Below are positions 37,795-50,252 of a DNA stretch of 64,000 bases, one piece after another. The number at the start of each line of letters is the position of its first letter. The first letter of the stretch is position 1. Both the position numbers and the translations under genes were made by a program. This DNA comes from Thuidium tamariscinum (taxonomy: Eukaryota; Streptophyta; Bryopsida; Hypnales; Thuidiaceae), in NCBI GenBank assembly GCA_947034885.2, contig OZ019759.1:2501-66500 (forward strand), given 5' to 3'. A model generated the notes under the pieces. The model was given only the letters and a program-made list of their open reading frames with translations. It was not told the DNA's origin and ran no database searches.

Positions 37795-37979
37795 ACGGTC
37801 ATAGGTAAAAAAACCGGTAGAAGTAGTGAGTTTTTTGAAAAAATTTATAAAAAAATGAAGCCAAAAATTTTTTTTAGGCAAAAATATCCTGAAATAGTTG
37901 TGCTGGAGGCTCTAGGCTCACAACTTCACGCTCACAGTTCACAGGCTCACCGCTCCAAGCTCACATGCTAGCGTCGTTG
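37795..37979 (-). repeat. E1 right terminal repeat
   Basis: Read on the minus strand it starts CAACGACGCTAGCATGTGAG. It carries several GTGAGC/GTGAGCC subrepeats and ends with ACCTATGACCGTGGCCCC, matching the order at 7083-7215 and 55103-55240. The outermost seven bases differ from those of the left end. The following ten bases (37980-37989) repeat 7073-7082. Confidence 0.6.
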
Positions 37980-40262
37980 GGCCATAAATGGGTGACACCC
38001 TCCCACTGAGCTCCATGATGTTGAACAACCAACATCTTTCATGGTATTTACTTTCACCTCCCTATCCTTTGCATGTGCTTATATTTCATTGCCTCTCAAA
38101 CTTATGCATGATGTATTGCATGTTGTCCATATTTGTGCAATTGGATTTATGCTTTTTTCGCCATCTTCATTGATCCAAGTATGTTTTTGTTTTGCAATGA
38201 AAGTGAGAAATTGTAGATGATTAATAGAATAGGAAAATGCATTTTCCTAATTTGTGAAAGACTACAATTGATTTCTAAGTGTAGTTGCATTATAGTAGTG
38301 CATGTTTGAATTTAGGTGTACAAGCTCAGTTTTATTTGTGTGTAGAATTTGTATAAGTTGTGCATGATATGCCCAATTTTGTTCACTCATTGTATTTCTA
38401 AGCACAATGAGTGCATTCTATTTTGTACTTCCATTACATTCTACTATGATATTTCATACTACCATTACATTCTACTATGATATTTCATACTACCATTTCA
38501 TACTACCATGATTGTGCAAAAATAATTCTTGCATATTATTGTACATATATTGTGAATTCAATCACTTTTGATAAGTCTATTGAACATGACAATGTCTTCA
38601 CCTTCTCTATAGACATTACAAATATAGAACTTCAGAAAATACAAAACATGTACATTGAATTAAACAATGTAGTTTAAATTGAAGTTCATGTCAAAAAAAA
38701 ATCTCTAGATCATTAATATGAATCATGCAAAAAAGACTCAAACCTAAAGTTCTATTGATAGAATTGGATAATATCATAAATATGTTTCTAGTGAATGAAT
38801 GTCATTGACACTTCTTGTAAGACATACAATAGTAGTATTGATTACACAATTGTGCTAAGTTCTTGTTGTAAGTAGTCATTAGTGGGGGAAGAAAAAGAAA
38901 TTATTATAGGATAAAAACTATAGTTGAAAAAAAACTTTGAACTAAATTACTTTATTATGTATTCATATCAATTGAGAATTATAAATGACGCAAGGCTCTT
39001 ATCTAATAATCCAAAGTAAGAAATTATACAATGATAGTGTGCTTAAAAAAATATACAAAAGATAATGCCTCTCTAAAAATTACTTGGTCTTTGCATCTAT
39101 CCCCTTATTTTCTTACACATTCGCCCCCCCCCCCCTTCCCTTTTGAGAATTGTGTATGATTTAGTACACCATATATTATATAAAAAAAAATTTCAAAATT
39201 TTAGACACTACAAATTTATACCTCTCTATATTATGTAGCACATTGTTTGCTCAAGTTTTTCTAAGTGATCTCTTGAATGTGTCTGAAAGTAAGTTTGCCA
39301 ATGAATGAAATTCAAAGAGGTTTACTTATGATAGTATACAAGTAGATGTTTACTAGTTACAAACCATTAATGGTGTTTTTTTCTAATACCTTTTTTAGCA
39401 TATTTTTAGAATGTTTTTTTTACCTCTTTAATTTTTGATACATGATAGAGTGTCAAAAATTGAGATGCCATGAAATTCAAAGCATTAACACACTTTTCTA
39501 ACATTTAAGTGTAAACACAAAAATGTCAAACATGTGAAAAAAAATTCATTGACATTCTATTGTCTAAAAAAATTCTATCTTTGGAAAGAGCATCAAAAAG
39601 ACTATAAGAACAATTGATGAGAAAAAATGTTAAAATAGTTGTCAAAAAGAATATCAATCCTTTCTTTTTCTCATGAATTATATTTTTGACTTGGAAAAAT
39701 TTGATTCATTTCATTTGGACTCATGATGTAAGAGTTATAAAGCTTTTTGTTTTTTAAACAATCATTGCATGTCCTTGAGAAAATAATGTATTTTATATAT
39801 ATTTATATATATATATATTTTCAAACTCAATTTTTACAATTTTCAAAACACAATGTTTTCCAAGTTCTATTTTCTTACTTCAACAATCTCATCATAATTG
39901 GTTATTCAATTCCATATTAGAGCTCTTAACAAAATAGTTTTTTCATCTAGCATATATCTACTTCTATTTAATAATTTTTTAAAGAAATGAGAATCAATTT
40001 TTTTGGTTTGAATTTTTTCCTAGCCCTTCAATTTAATTCATCATTATAAATTATAAGAAACTCAAAATGCAATGTTCATACATGATACTATTTTGATATT
40101 CCATATACCTTTGTGCACTATATTTGCTTAGGGCATTACAATTAGGGAGAAACAACCTCAAAAACAAAGAATTGCTATCCAACAAGGCTCTATCCTTGCA
40201 ACACTCTCACTTTTGGAGGGAATAGGAAATGGTACTATATAAATAAGGAGTGAAGAGCTTAA

Positions 40263-40902
40263 CTCCTAAATGCCCAAGGCACCAAAATCTGTATTTGCAA
40301 AACTTTAAAGTTAAAGAAAACCTAACCAAGTTCCTATATTTAATAATTTGTATTTTTGGAGAATTCTTTTCCAAGTCTATTTTAAGCACCAAAAATCTGA
40401 TCTTAAAAATGATTGACTATGATTTTTCTATTTAGGATTTTGTGCAAGGGTACCCATTGCAATCTTTCTCTAGTGTTGAGGGCTCTTGAAAATGAGCCTC
40501 AAATACACTAGATCTTAGAAGAAAAATGAAATTCAAAATTCATTTAAAAAAATTGTAGAGTAGATTTTGAAAAGCTACAAATTGATTTGGGTTATGCATA
40601 TTAGACCCTTTGACCTCATAATTTTTTGGTCACCAACTTTTTAGATTTGACTTGTGAAAAGAAGATTAAAAGACTTCAAGTCACTTTTGTAGTTTTGACA
40701 CCCTCATGATCAAACATTATAATCTTTCAATCCATAAGTGATATTGTTGTGTTTTCTTTTCCTAGGTGACCTCTAACGTATCTAATTTGAATTTGTATAG
40801 TTACATTTCCAAAAAATTCATAAAGCTCATCATAAGGTTGGCTTTTTGTTCACTTTAGAACAAATTCCTAGAGGCTCAGAAAGGGCCTTGGGCATTTAGG
40901 GG
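40263..40902. mobile_element. piggyBac-like MITE, 640 bp
   Basis: TTAA at 40259-40262 and 40903-40906 flank a segment. Its left end is CTCCTAAATGCCCAAGGCAC and its inverted right end CCCCTAAATGCCCAAGGCCC. A TTAA duplication with CCC-type ends is the piggyBac signature. There is no transposase inside. The ends resemble those at 51592-51936 and 53696-54619. Confidence 0.75.
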
Positions 40903-40909
40903 TTAAGGC

Positions 40910-41610
40910 AGACTACTCTAAAAGCAACCACATAAGAGCTGATTGCCTTTTCATGGAAGCTAAACTCCTTGAATCAATTTTCAATAAATTTTCATAGGAA
41001 GGAAAATAGAATTGGCATCTACCCCAAGTTGTTTCATCTTTTTTAGACTTGTGTAGAATTAATTATGAATTTTCAAAGTTCAAATACAGTGTCCTCTAAA
41101 AGAGGCCACCTGCTGAAACATACAATTGTAGTACATTGCAGAAACCAAAATCTAGCACTGTGGCATGGTCGCTTTTAGAAACATAGTCACTTTTAGAGCA
41201 TCCTACCTTAGAGCACAAAGCTTAGCTTTGGTAAACCTAAAATTAGTTTTAAAAGTTATTCTAAAAAACATAGATAAGGTAAGAGGTCCTATAATGGACC
41301 ATCTAAGGGCTGAAACAGAATTTTAGGGAGGCTAAACTTCTATAGATATTTTTTAGTAAATTTTCCTTGAAAGACAAGTAGAATTGACATCTAACCCAAG
41401 TCGTTTCATATTTTTCTGAGCTTTTTTGAATTAGTTATCAATTTTGAAGTTGAAAGGGCATAGGGCTCTAAAATGATGCCCTAGCTAAAATGTAGATTGT
41501 CAGTACATTGCTGAAGGCTATGAAAAAGCAACATGTACAAGTATTGTACATTTAAGATAGGGCACCATTTTAAAACCCACTCCATTTAAGAGCCTTCTAC
41601 CTTACCCTTG
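40910..41610. repeat. Imperfect tandem duplication, ~360-370 bp period
   Basis: The segment around 41010-41160 (AGAATTGGCATCTACCCCAA, GTTTCATC, GAATTAATTATGAATTTTCA, GTACATTGC) is repeated in diverged form at about 41380-41515 (AGAATTGACATCTAACCCAA, GTTTCATA, GAATTAGTTATCAATTTTGA, GTACATTGC). It is non-coding. Confidence 0.55.
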
Positions 41611-43461
41611 GAAAATGTAAATAGGTACCTTACAGTTAATGCTATGTTCACACATACCTATAAAGGTGGTCTGCACTCCATACTGCTGCTCTACATTCAT
41701 ATACTAGCTTCACTCATAAAGGTGCTACTTTGGACACTCTATTTGACGTAATAGTGTTATAAACCAGAATCGAACACTCGGGACAATGAACTCAAAGACG
41801 AAACAAATGTGCAAGGTCCAAATTGATGAGTTACTTTTCGTTCCAGATCCAAGAGTAATAAAGGTACTCCTAGGCCAACAAAGGCTTCATTTAAGGACGT
41901 GATCTAATTACAATATTCATGATCATGGTGATATCAGGCAATGTGAGACTTCTGTCAGCGCCCCATCAGTTGCTTGCCAAACACATTTTACAAAATCCCA
42001 GGACTCTTTTTCTATACAAAACATTACCGCTACTGCGCCAGTATAGGAGAGTCTTCAACCAGCAAATCTACTTACATTCGTGATCTGCAGTCTAGTCTGA
42101 GGACAACCACGAACTTCTGCAAAGTTTACCCCGCCATAAAAGCAACCATCTCCAACGTATTACTGCATATATCACTTTCACCATCCTACTTCGCCATACA
42201 GCGGACTGCTTGTCCGTCTCCTGCATTCACAAAGCCACTAAACAGACAGAGCGGCCATTAATAACCAAATCTCCTACATCACCAACCACACTCGCATTTC
42301 AACTACATACCGTCTTAGGAATAAAAAAGTGTCCGCAAATATTCTGGGGCAAACCAGTGTACAAGGCTCTATTATAGTAATCACTTTCCATCGATATGCT
42401 TCAGGTTTTCTTTGCACTTCGACTTGGAGAATGTATGAAGTTTAACTCGGAAATTCGTCTAAAACAATGATTTTGGATCGGAAAATGAACCCAACTCGTT
42501 CATTCGGTTCTCCCAATTCTTCGGCGGGGAACTAGAGATAAGAAATCTCCAGCGTCCAAGGAGCCCGGAATTGGGTCTCTGAAATCATTTGAGCTTGGTA
42601 CGAACGAATGGAACGCATGATCATATATTGCAACCAGAAGAATATGCCTACTTAAGTCAATTTTCCGATACAGTTGTTGAAGTTGAATAGCAAAAGATTT
42701 TAGTGAAAAAGAGTTCAAATAAATTAACAAACTTCGACTACACGTATTTGCCCTATTCGTAACTGTGACTCTAACTTCGTAAAATCACACTATTTGTAAA
42801 ATACTTAAGTGCAGGCAGAAATATTACTATATTATACCAGTTTCCACGGAGATTTTTTTTGTAGTGACACTAGTTTCTCAGGTTAAACTAATTTTGCACC
42901 CTCACTATTGGGACACTTCAGTGTACTCCATTACATCCATGATTTTTTCTTCACAGAGAATATGGTTTCCTTTATGATGTATTGCATTCATATTCATATT
43001 TACGCAAATACAAATCATCTAGTTCCAGTCCGACAAACAACTTTGAAAAAGGACTTCGCATGCTTGCATACAATTTGGTTGGGACACGTGGGCACTTAGA
43101 GATCAAAGATCTATTCATTATTTACTTTATAAACAATATGAATAAACTACGAGTTTTTGAGGAGATGAATATAGGTGTACCCAAATCAACGCTATGAGGT
43201 TCAGGTGTATACTGTCGTCAAGAATCTGTAATGAGTTAAGCGAAATAGCTGCAATTGGGTGTAATTACCACAGGTCAGGAGGGCAATAGTAAAAGAAATA
43301 TAAGTTCTTGGGTACACCATGATCCTAAATTAAAACTAGTAAAAAATAAAAGAGCTTCATGGACCAAAACGAGTTAAAAAAATGAGAAGAAACGTTCGAT
43401 TTTTCTACATACGAATGACACAATAAAAACATACTAGAGCGCGCATTTAAGGGTCGGATGA

Positions 43462-46400
43462 CTAACCATGAGCTTTAGGTTGAGCTGTTGCCATCACACG
43501 AAGCTCGCTTGCGACCTCAGAGAAGCTGGGTCTGGACGCAGGTTCCGCTGCCCAGCACCTCTCCATCAGCGATTTCCAAAGTGGATCACACCAGGTGGGT
43601 ATTGATGGTCTCAGGGTGTTATTGACAATACCCCCTGAATAGAAAACATAAAAGTGAAAAAAATAAGAAGAACTGAATGCAAATACGTTCAATAGCAAGA
43701 ACATAGTCCAAGAAAGTAATAACCAATAAAACCACGAACTGGACCTACAATTGATGAATAGTCACTACTATCATCATCAATTCTGCAGTACTCTGAGAAT
43801 AATGTGTTTATCAGAGGTAAGGAAACATCAGCAGAAGCGTATGGGGAGTTTCAGACCAATGATAGCTCCGTAATGCATATTCGCATAAGGCTCCTCCCCT
43901 GTCAGGAGCTCCCACATTACTATTCCAAACGAGAATGTATCTACCTGCACAAATTGAAAGAAGGTTTTCATGAGAAAAAAAGACTATCCTAGGAAGACTC
44001 AAAACATAAAACTAAAGGCCTTGCTATGAGCTAGCAAACATCCCTCAAAACTTCACACGTATCATCGCATTCGTTATCGGGTGAGCATTACAAAACTCTT
44101 TCGGCAACTCAAACCTTCATCCATTTGACGCTCAAATCGATTCTTGAATTTTTGAAAACTTTGCTCATATCTTTATGGAAATACACTGCTTACCTCAGTT
44201 TGACCAAATTGGTCATAAAGAAAGTGTTACCTTTGAAAAATCAAGCATTAGTTTGGATTAAACAGAAGTTGTTTGAATAAAACGTCACCCAATAGTATTC
44301 TGTTCATCATCCAGAATATGAACTTTAAACGCTTAGGTTAATGTAGAAGGGTTCACTGTTTCTCAGAGGTTCTTTAAATGAAGATCCTCTGTAAGTAATT
44401 TGAATATTTGCACAAAGCACACTTGTGGATATAGCTATTCGAAAGCACATATTCAAGATTCAATGCTGAGTACGACCGAATATTAAAATACAGATTTCAG
44501 AAAACTAAAAAATGAACCAAGTCTCGCACTTTCTCAGTGACAAGAGTGCTGCTCCCGTTCAATAACTCTGGTGCCATCCATGGTAGAGTCCCTCGCACAC
44601 CACCTGACACCATGGTTTGATGCTTCACTTTTGACAGTCCTAGATCCCCAACCTGAGGATGAGGCAAAAGCATAAAATCATTTCTGGTATGTAATCCAAA
44701 ATCGCGTTCATTAATTGCTTTACAAGCATTCTATAATAGAACATGCTAGACAACAGGTGTATTCCAGTGGAAAACATGTTCCAGAACGACATTCGTAGGG
44801 CCATACCTTACAAATAGGTCGGTGAGGATCTCTCATATTAACAAGCAGATTGTCACATTTTAGATCAAAGTGCACAATATTTTTACTGTGAAGGTACTCC
44901 ATCCCAAACGCTGCATCCATCGCTATGAGCAATCGCTTTCGGCGGTCAATAGTTCTGGAGGGGGAGCCTAAAATTAGTCAGAGGCATGTTGAAAAACATA
45001 TCAGGACTTGTATTTTCTAAATGAAAATAGTGATAGGCACTACAAGGTCCTAAAAGAACAACACAACAAGAGAAAAAAGGTGGTCTTCTGAAGACAGTAC
45101 CTGTCCTTTTTTTGTAGGACCTGCTTCAGTGACCCATTCACCATGTACTCAGTTACGGTCGCAAGTGTTCCTCCAGGACCATCACGAACTACTCCATAAA
45201 ATGCGACAACGTTGGGATGATGCAATTGACTCAGGGTGCAGGCCTCTCTCCAAAAATCAGCAATCTGCAAGAGGCACCGCCTGTTTCACATGACAATCCT
45301 CGAAATACAAAGGCAATCCACAGAGGCCAACCAAAAAGAAACAGAATGCAACTTGTAAAATTCCAAATGAGTAATCGAAACTGCACTCAAATTTCGTACC
45401 AAGCGATCTCTTTCTGCAGGCCGACCGGCGAAACAGCTGGCCTTAATTCGCTTAATGGCAACATCAGTGCCTCTCCATTTCCCATGGTATACAGTCCCAA
45501 ACGTACCAGAACCAAGTTCACGCATTTCTTCAAGATCAGCATTCAAGATGGTCTGCAGGAGGACGATTCTGATCAGACTAGCTTCTAAGACTTCTCAAAA
45601 GAACTTTGGCAAGTGCTAATGTATCATGCAGGTTGCGGTAGCTAGGTCGACAGCATGTTAATCACCTGCAGACCACTTCTGATAGCTTCTGCCTCAGCGT
45701 CCTCTGCAGTGCCAGTGCTACTGGAGCCCTGTCTCAAATCTTCGTAAGTTCGGACTGCAGCCTCAGCAACACCGTCCTGCAAGAAAACAACCATTTAAAA
45801 AGACAGGTCCAGACCTTGAAAAAAGAGAAAACAGGAAGAATTTCACAAGTTTGCAGATACATTAAGCACGCTACCAACATATTAAGTCTCACCTCAGTTG
45901 ACGTTATAGCTGTTAACTCCTCTGCTAGTGTGAAAGGAGGCTTTGTAGCCAAATTTTCATTCCCTACAGAAATATCTGGTGTACTGGTCTGGCTGCCATC
46001 AACTTCTACATTCACATCTGTAACTTTCTGCACTCTGTCCCAGTTCGACGCACTGAAAGTGGGTGCATGGGCCAGATTAGGTGAGATGACTGCAGTATCA
46101 TCTCGAGAAAAGGGCATCCATTTATTGCCCATTTCATCAACCTGCAAATTCGCAGAAGGTAAGGGTGCAACCATTTCTCTTGTGGGACCAACTAGTACTG
46201 AAGAGGCCACGTCCTCAGCAAGATCTCCTGTAGCAGAGAACTGTGACGTGAACACATTGTTGTCCTTCATCCGAAATTCCACGTTCTGCCCCAGCAAATC
46301 ACTGATGTCGCCTTCCGATATCCTTGAAGCTAAAGATCCAGGCTTGAAGAGCAGGGAGCCCATAGAATTGACTTCCTGCTCTATATTAGAATTACCAAGA

Positions 46401-49400
46401 CAGGTACTTGTGTTAGACGCACTCGGCATTACCAGTGACGGTATCTCTGTTGAAATCATAATTGAGGGAGTGGGGATGGTGGACGACATCACTCCTGCAG
46501 ATACTCCGGTAGGCGGCAAAATATGTGTTGGATCTGTTGAAACAGAAAACTGAGCACAGGGCGGAGACATCCCATCAGTCAAAATAAGGTTATGAAAATC
46601 ATAGTCCGAGTTAGACTCCGTCTCCTTCAGGGAGCCATCGTCTATGGTGATATTTAAATCAGTTTCCAAACCCTGCGCAACCTCTTCAGAAGCTCCCAAC
46701 CTAGTTCCTCTTGAAGATTCGCTTTGTTGGCCTTGCTGAATTCCAGACCCAGACAACTGTTGAAAATTATCTTGATCAGTACTCCTATGCAGTGCCAGCA
46801 CATCCACTCTCAACTCATCGACATCATTAAGCCCCGCCCATCGCAACTCTGAATTATTTACTGCCTCAGTGTTCCCCAATCTCATGCTTGCTGTGCTATA
46901 AAGATGAGGACCCAAATCATTTAAGGCACCAGTTTCTGCCTTGTCATCCATATCCTTTTCAAACGCCAATTTCTTGGAAGGACTCTCAGAAGATAGATGA
47001 ATAACCTCTGCTAATGCAAGTGAACTCGCAACAGCTGGCAAACTTCCTACAGATCTTGGCACTGGTTCATCAAACAGACCTGATTCACTTTCCCGTCCAA
47101 CCTGCAGAGGCACCTGAGCCACATCCACAACTACTTGAGCAAATGTAGACGGAGCAAAAACAGGTAACAAATGTGATTGGGTTACAATACTCCTAGGCAA
47201 CTGATTGACAGCGCTCAGTGGCTCAGCCACACCAGCATTCCTATGTAGGTAGGAGACCGACATCGCAGTTATACCATCAGAATCTTCAGGTAAATGAAGA
47301 AAACCTTCACCAAGTGCTTCCAGATCTGCCCCACTGCCACCAGGCCAAGACCGGATCTCGTTCAAAACACGGTCACGCTGATGTGCACCCCAATCGATAG
47401 GTTTCTCTTGGCACGTCGAGTGGACCAAGCATGCCTCTGCAGAGGGAGTGTTTTGATCTTGTGAATCTTCTAGTGAATTAAGATGAGAAGATTGAAACGA
47501 CTGTCGAGCACTCCTCTCTGTCGGGCGCCTAAGATTCCCACCACCTTGTGAGTCTGAATAGCTAGACTCCGAAAAGCCGCTAAGGCCATCTTGGAATGGA
47601 TTATGCCCTAGGTACTGCGGTACTTGACCCCTAGGTATACCTTCTGCATACTGGTGGTGTGCACTGTTGTGACCATCATACAAAAAAAGTTCCTGATGCA
47701 CCATGTCCGCATTCCCGACGACTGCTTGCTGAAGCGGTCGAAGGACCCTGTCATCTGTTTGACCGAGATGATCCCTGTAACGTGGAGGTGAAGTCACCGG
47801 TCTTAACCTAGTTGTACCGTCAGTATGTGGATGGTGTCTAACGCCATGCTGATGATGATCAGCGTAATTTGGAGCAGCATACGTGCGAAGAACCTGCTGA
47901 AGCTGCAACTGAGGCAGTTCAGTTGTGCGCATATTCGACGGATCCCTGAAGGTCATCCTTGGTGAAGATGGAGCCGAACCTGCTGCAACATTGTACGAGC
48001 TTCCGGCAGTAGCGCCAATAGGGCCCATTGTGTCCGCCGATGTAGATCGTTGCATGAATGGCGCAAAAACCTCTTCCCCCAGACTGTGGTGGTCAGCAGG
48101 CCTGTATATGGGCTGATCAATGGTCGGAGTTGGCATTACATCTTCAAAAGACACCCTAAAATGAGGCGATTCTGGTTGCTGTCCTGGCGCAATCGGCTGC
48201 GCAACTACATCACTCGCGGGTTGCATCAGTTCCACCCGCCTGCTGAATTTATGCGTCTGGTCCTCGAATGAGTGTGGAGGCCAACAGCCCTGTTGCTGAG
48301 GCTGTTGTGGTTTCTGGTAACCGTGAAGCTGCCTGGGTGATGGAGTCGCTTCAGAATGATGGTCTGAAAGGCGAGACAACTTACCATGAGAAGGCACCCG
48401 CGGCATTCGAACCTCAGGAAGACGGCGTACATCGTCGCGAGCAACAACCTCCTGATGACCACTCAAGAGGTCAATCTCAGGCTGCAGCTTCTTGGGAGAC
48501 TCCGATCCCCTTTGCAAATCAGAATTGTTATACAAGGGCTCATGCACATTCGCAGAGATAGCCAAGTTTACTCCAAAATTATCTCCCTCGAGGACAACTC
48601 CATCTGCTTGAACAATATTGTGTTGATGCCCATAAGTTAGAGGATGTACATCGGAAAGACGCATTTCAGGTATGAAGACTTGATTCAGAACCCTGGGTAA
48701 AAGTGGAGGAGACGAGGGCGCAGATGACGGAGCAGACATTGGTAGGACAGACGAAACAGGCAAAGCCACTGGGACATGCTGGATCAAGGAGGCGACATCC
48801 TGAGATATCTGAGGAGCCAACATAGCCACAGGTACGGTGTCTTGATGCCAGTTGAAACCCCATGAATCCCCAACATCAGTCAAGCTGTCGATTATAATAG
48901 GGGCAATAGCAACCGAGCCTCCATCCCCTAAGGGTTTCCTAGAACCAGGCTCAGAAATGCCATTAACAGCATCAACATAACGCTGTTCAGAACTCCTCTG
49001 ATCCCCCAAGGACTCATTGAGATGCACAGACTCGTGATCGACATCAGAAAAAAGAAAGAGTCGCAGCCGTGTAGAAGCTTCTGAAGACTGAAGCCGGTCG
49101 AACTCCTCCATCATATTAGCAACGTCCTCATCCGAGGAAACAGAGACCAACGCATCAAGATCCTCCTCCGGTAACTTGTATTTTATGGTGTATGCTTGAG
49201 CATATAATTCCGCCATCTTCTGAAGAAGTTCATTATAGTGGATATCTCTGCTCACTGTTATCAATCTAGTGTCACCTCCAACGTAACGCAGCTGGTTATC
49301 AGTAGGTCTCGGCAAAATCTTGCCTGCATAGCTGCATAACAATTTCACTCGATAGAAAGAATAGTCTTCTGAATGCGTGGATATTTCATCTGGAGTCGCT

Positions 49401-50252
49401 GCTTCCATCCGACAGAAACAAAGCCAACATCAGTATCTCAGAATTTTCGTACATTCAAACTGGTTGTCATGTCTACCAAGGGGCACACAATACCTTTTCG
49501 AGAGCAAAGTTTGTGGGCAACATGTGTATATACCAAACACTCCAAATAATGTTTCAGCCACCCGAGTTGATCAAGGGCGGATGATCCCTGATCACATAAG
49601 CCCTATAGATCGCTACTCACTACAATCGAAAGAAAAAGGGTGTAAAGTTACACAAGCGACAATATGAGCAGTATATATTCATGCTTCTGCTGGTTTTGTC
49701 GACTTCATCCTTATCACTCTTTTTGACTACACCTGACATTGGCACTACAAAGATTAAGCAATACAATGACAAAGCCTATTGATCGGGAAAACTAACATCC
49801 TCGTAGTTTGATTGGCAAGCAAAATAGGAAAACATAGTTGACTCACCATCATTTACATTGGTAGACACATTTATATGTGCCACAGAATGACCAGCATGCT
49901 TTCGCCGTCTGCTATGGGACACAGGAGAACCATCTTGAGTCGGATCCAGGGCATCCTCATCTTCTGAAAACGGAGACAGGTCTGCGAGGTGAGTGGCACC
50001 ACTTCTAAATTTCTGAAACATTGGTAAGGATACATCCGTGGGGGGATAGACTAAATCTCCAACAGCTATGTTTTCAACTGATGAAGGGGATTCCTCATCA
50101 ACACCAGGCTGCCAGGATAAAACCATATGACGCCTATTCTGGAGGCCATTATCTACTGACTCATTCACAAATTGGTCCATGGACGAAGGTCGCAAAGACC
50201 GATTTCCCGAGAACTCTCCTATTCGCGAATTGACACCTCCTTGCCGGGCCAT
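43462..50252 (-). CDS. PB1-domain Raf-like protein kinase (B4 group), intact, 9 coding exons, ~1623 aa
   Basis: Exons: 50252-49847, 49398-45893, 45776-45666, 45552-45400, 45264-45101, 44954-44807, 44652-44530, 43944-43857, 43634-43462, all with GT-AG introns and consistent phases. They sum to 4872 bp including the TAG stop. The start is ATG 50252, because an in-frame TAA lies just upstream of the GTG that opens the frame. Residues about 145-240 form a PB1 domain ([21 protein letters not shown]). A long Ser/Gln/His-rich linker follows in the giant second exon. The kinase domain is C-terminal: Gly loop [18 protein letters not shown] lysine, HFDLKCDN in place of HRD, DLG in place of DFG ([10 protein letters not shown]), [12 protein letters not shown], and PxxRPSF-type end. 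HFDLK plus DLG is characteristic of plant B4 Raf kinases, which in angiosperms act in osmotic-stress and SnRK2-linked signalling; that role here is inferred. Confidence 0.93.

Larger units (their letters stand above)
7083..37979. mobile_element. E1: composite DNA transposon carrying transposase-like and ParB-methyltransferase-like genes
   Basis: The left end begins CAGGGTTGCTAGCAAGCGAG at 7083. The right end, read inward on the minus strand from 37979, begins CAACGACGCTAGCATGTGAG. Both ends then carry GTGAGCCT-type subterminal repeats and an inner ATGACCGTGG block. The 10-bp sequence GGCCATAAAT flanks both sides (7073-7082 and 37980-37989), which fits a target-site duplication. Inside are a minus-strand methyltransferase-like gene (7.4-32.6 kb) and a plus-strand MULE-like transposase gene (33.1-36.9 kb). 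Three later additions lie inside: a CACTA element (9681-25474), a MITE (25917-26132) and a satellite array (28637-31310). Without the two insertions the element is about 14.9 kb. Duplication length and encoded protein suggest a Mutator-like element; the CAGGG start recalls hAT. Superfamily is unresolved. Both genes have stops, so this copy is dead. Confidence 0.65.
37990..43461. other. AT-rich intergenic region
   Basis: No gene is supportable. The region holds a run of 13 C (about 39127-39139), a TATATA tract (39797-39821), a piggyBac-like MITE (40263-40902) and a ~370-bp imperfect duplication (40.9-41.6 kb). The 95-residue frame at 41974-42261 has no motif. The last 1 kb probably includes the 3' UTR of the kinase gene. 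Confidence 0.5.

Noticed and set aside
7083..37979. Calling E1 a hAT element because it starts CAGGG
   Set aside because: The right end does not share those bases, the matching flank is 10 bp, and the enclosed transposase-like protein is not hAT. Left as unresolved, Mutator-like favoured.
42789..42866. Possible tiny CACTA-type MITE (CACTATTTG ... TTTGTAGTG)
   Set aside because: Ends match poorly beyond five bases and the 3-bp flanks differ.
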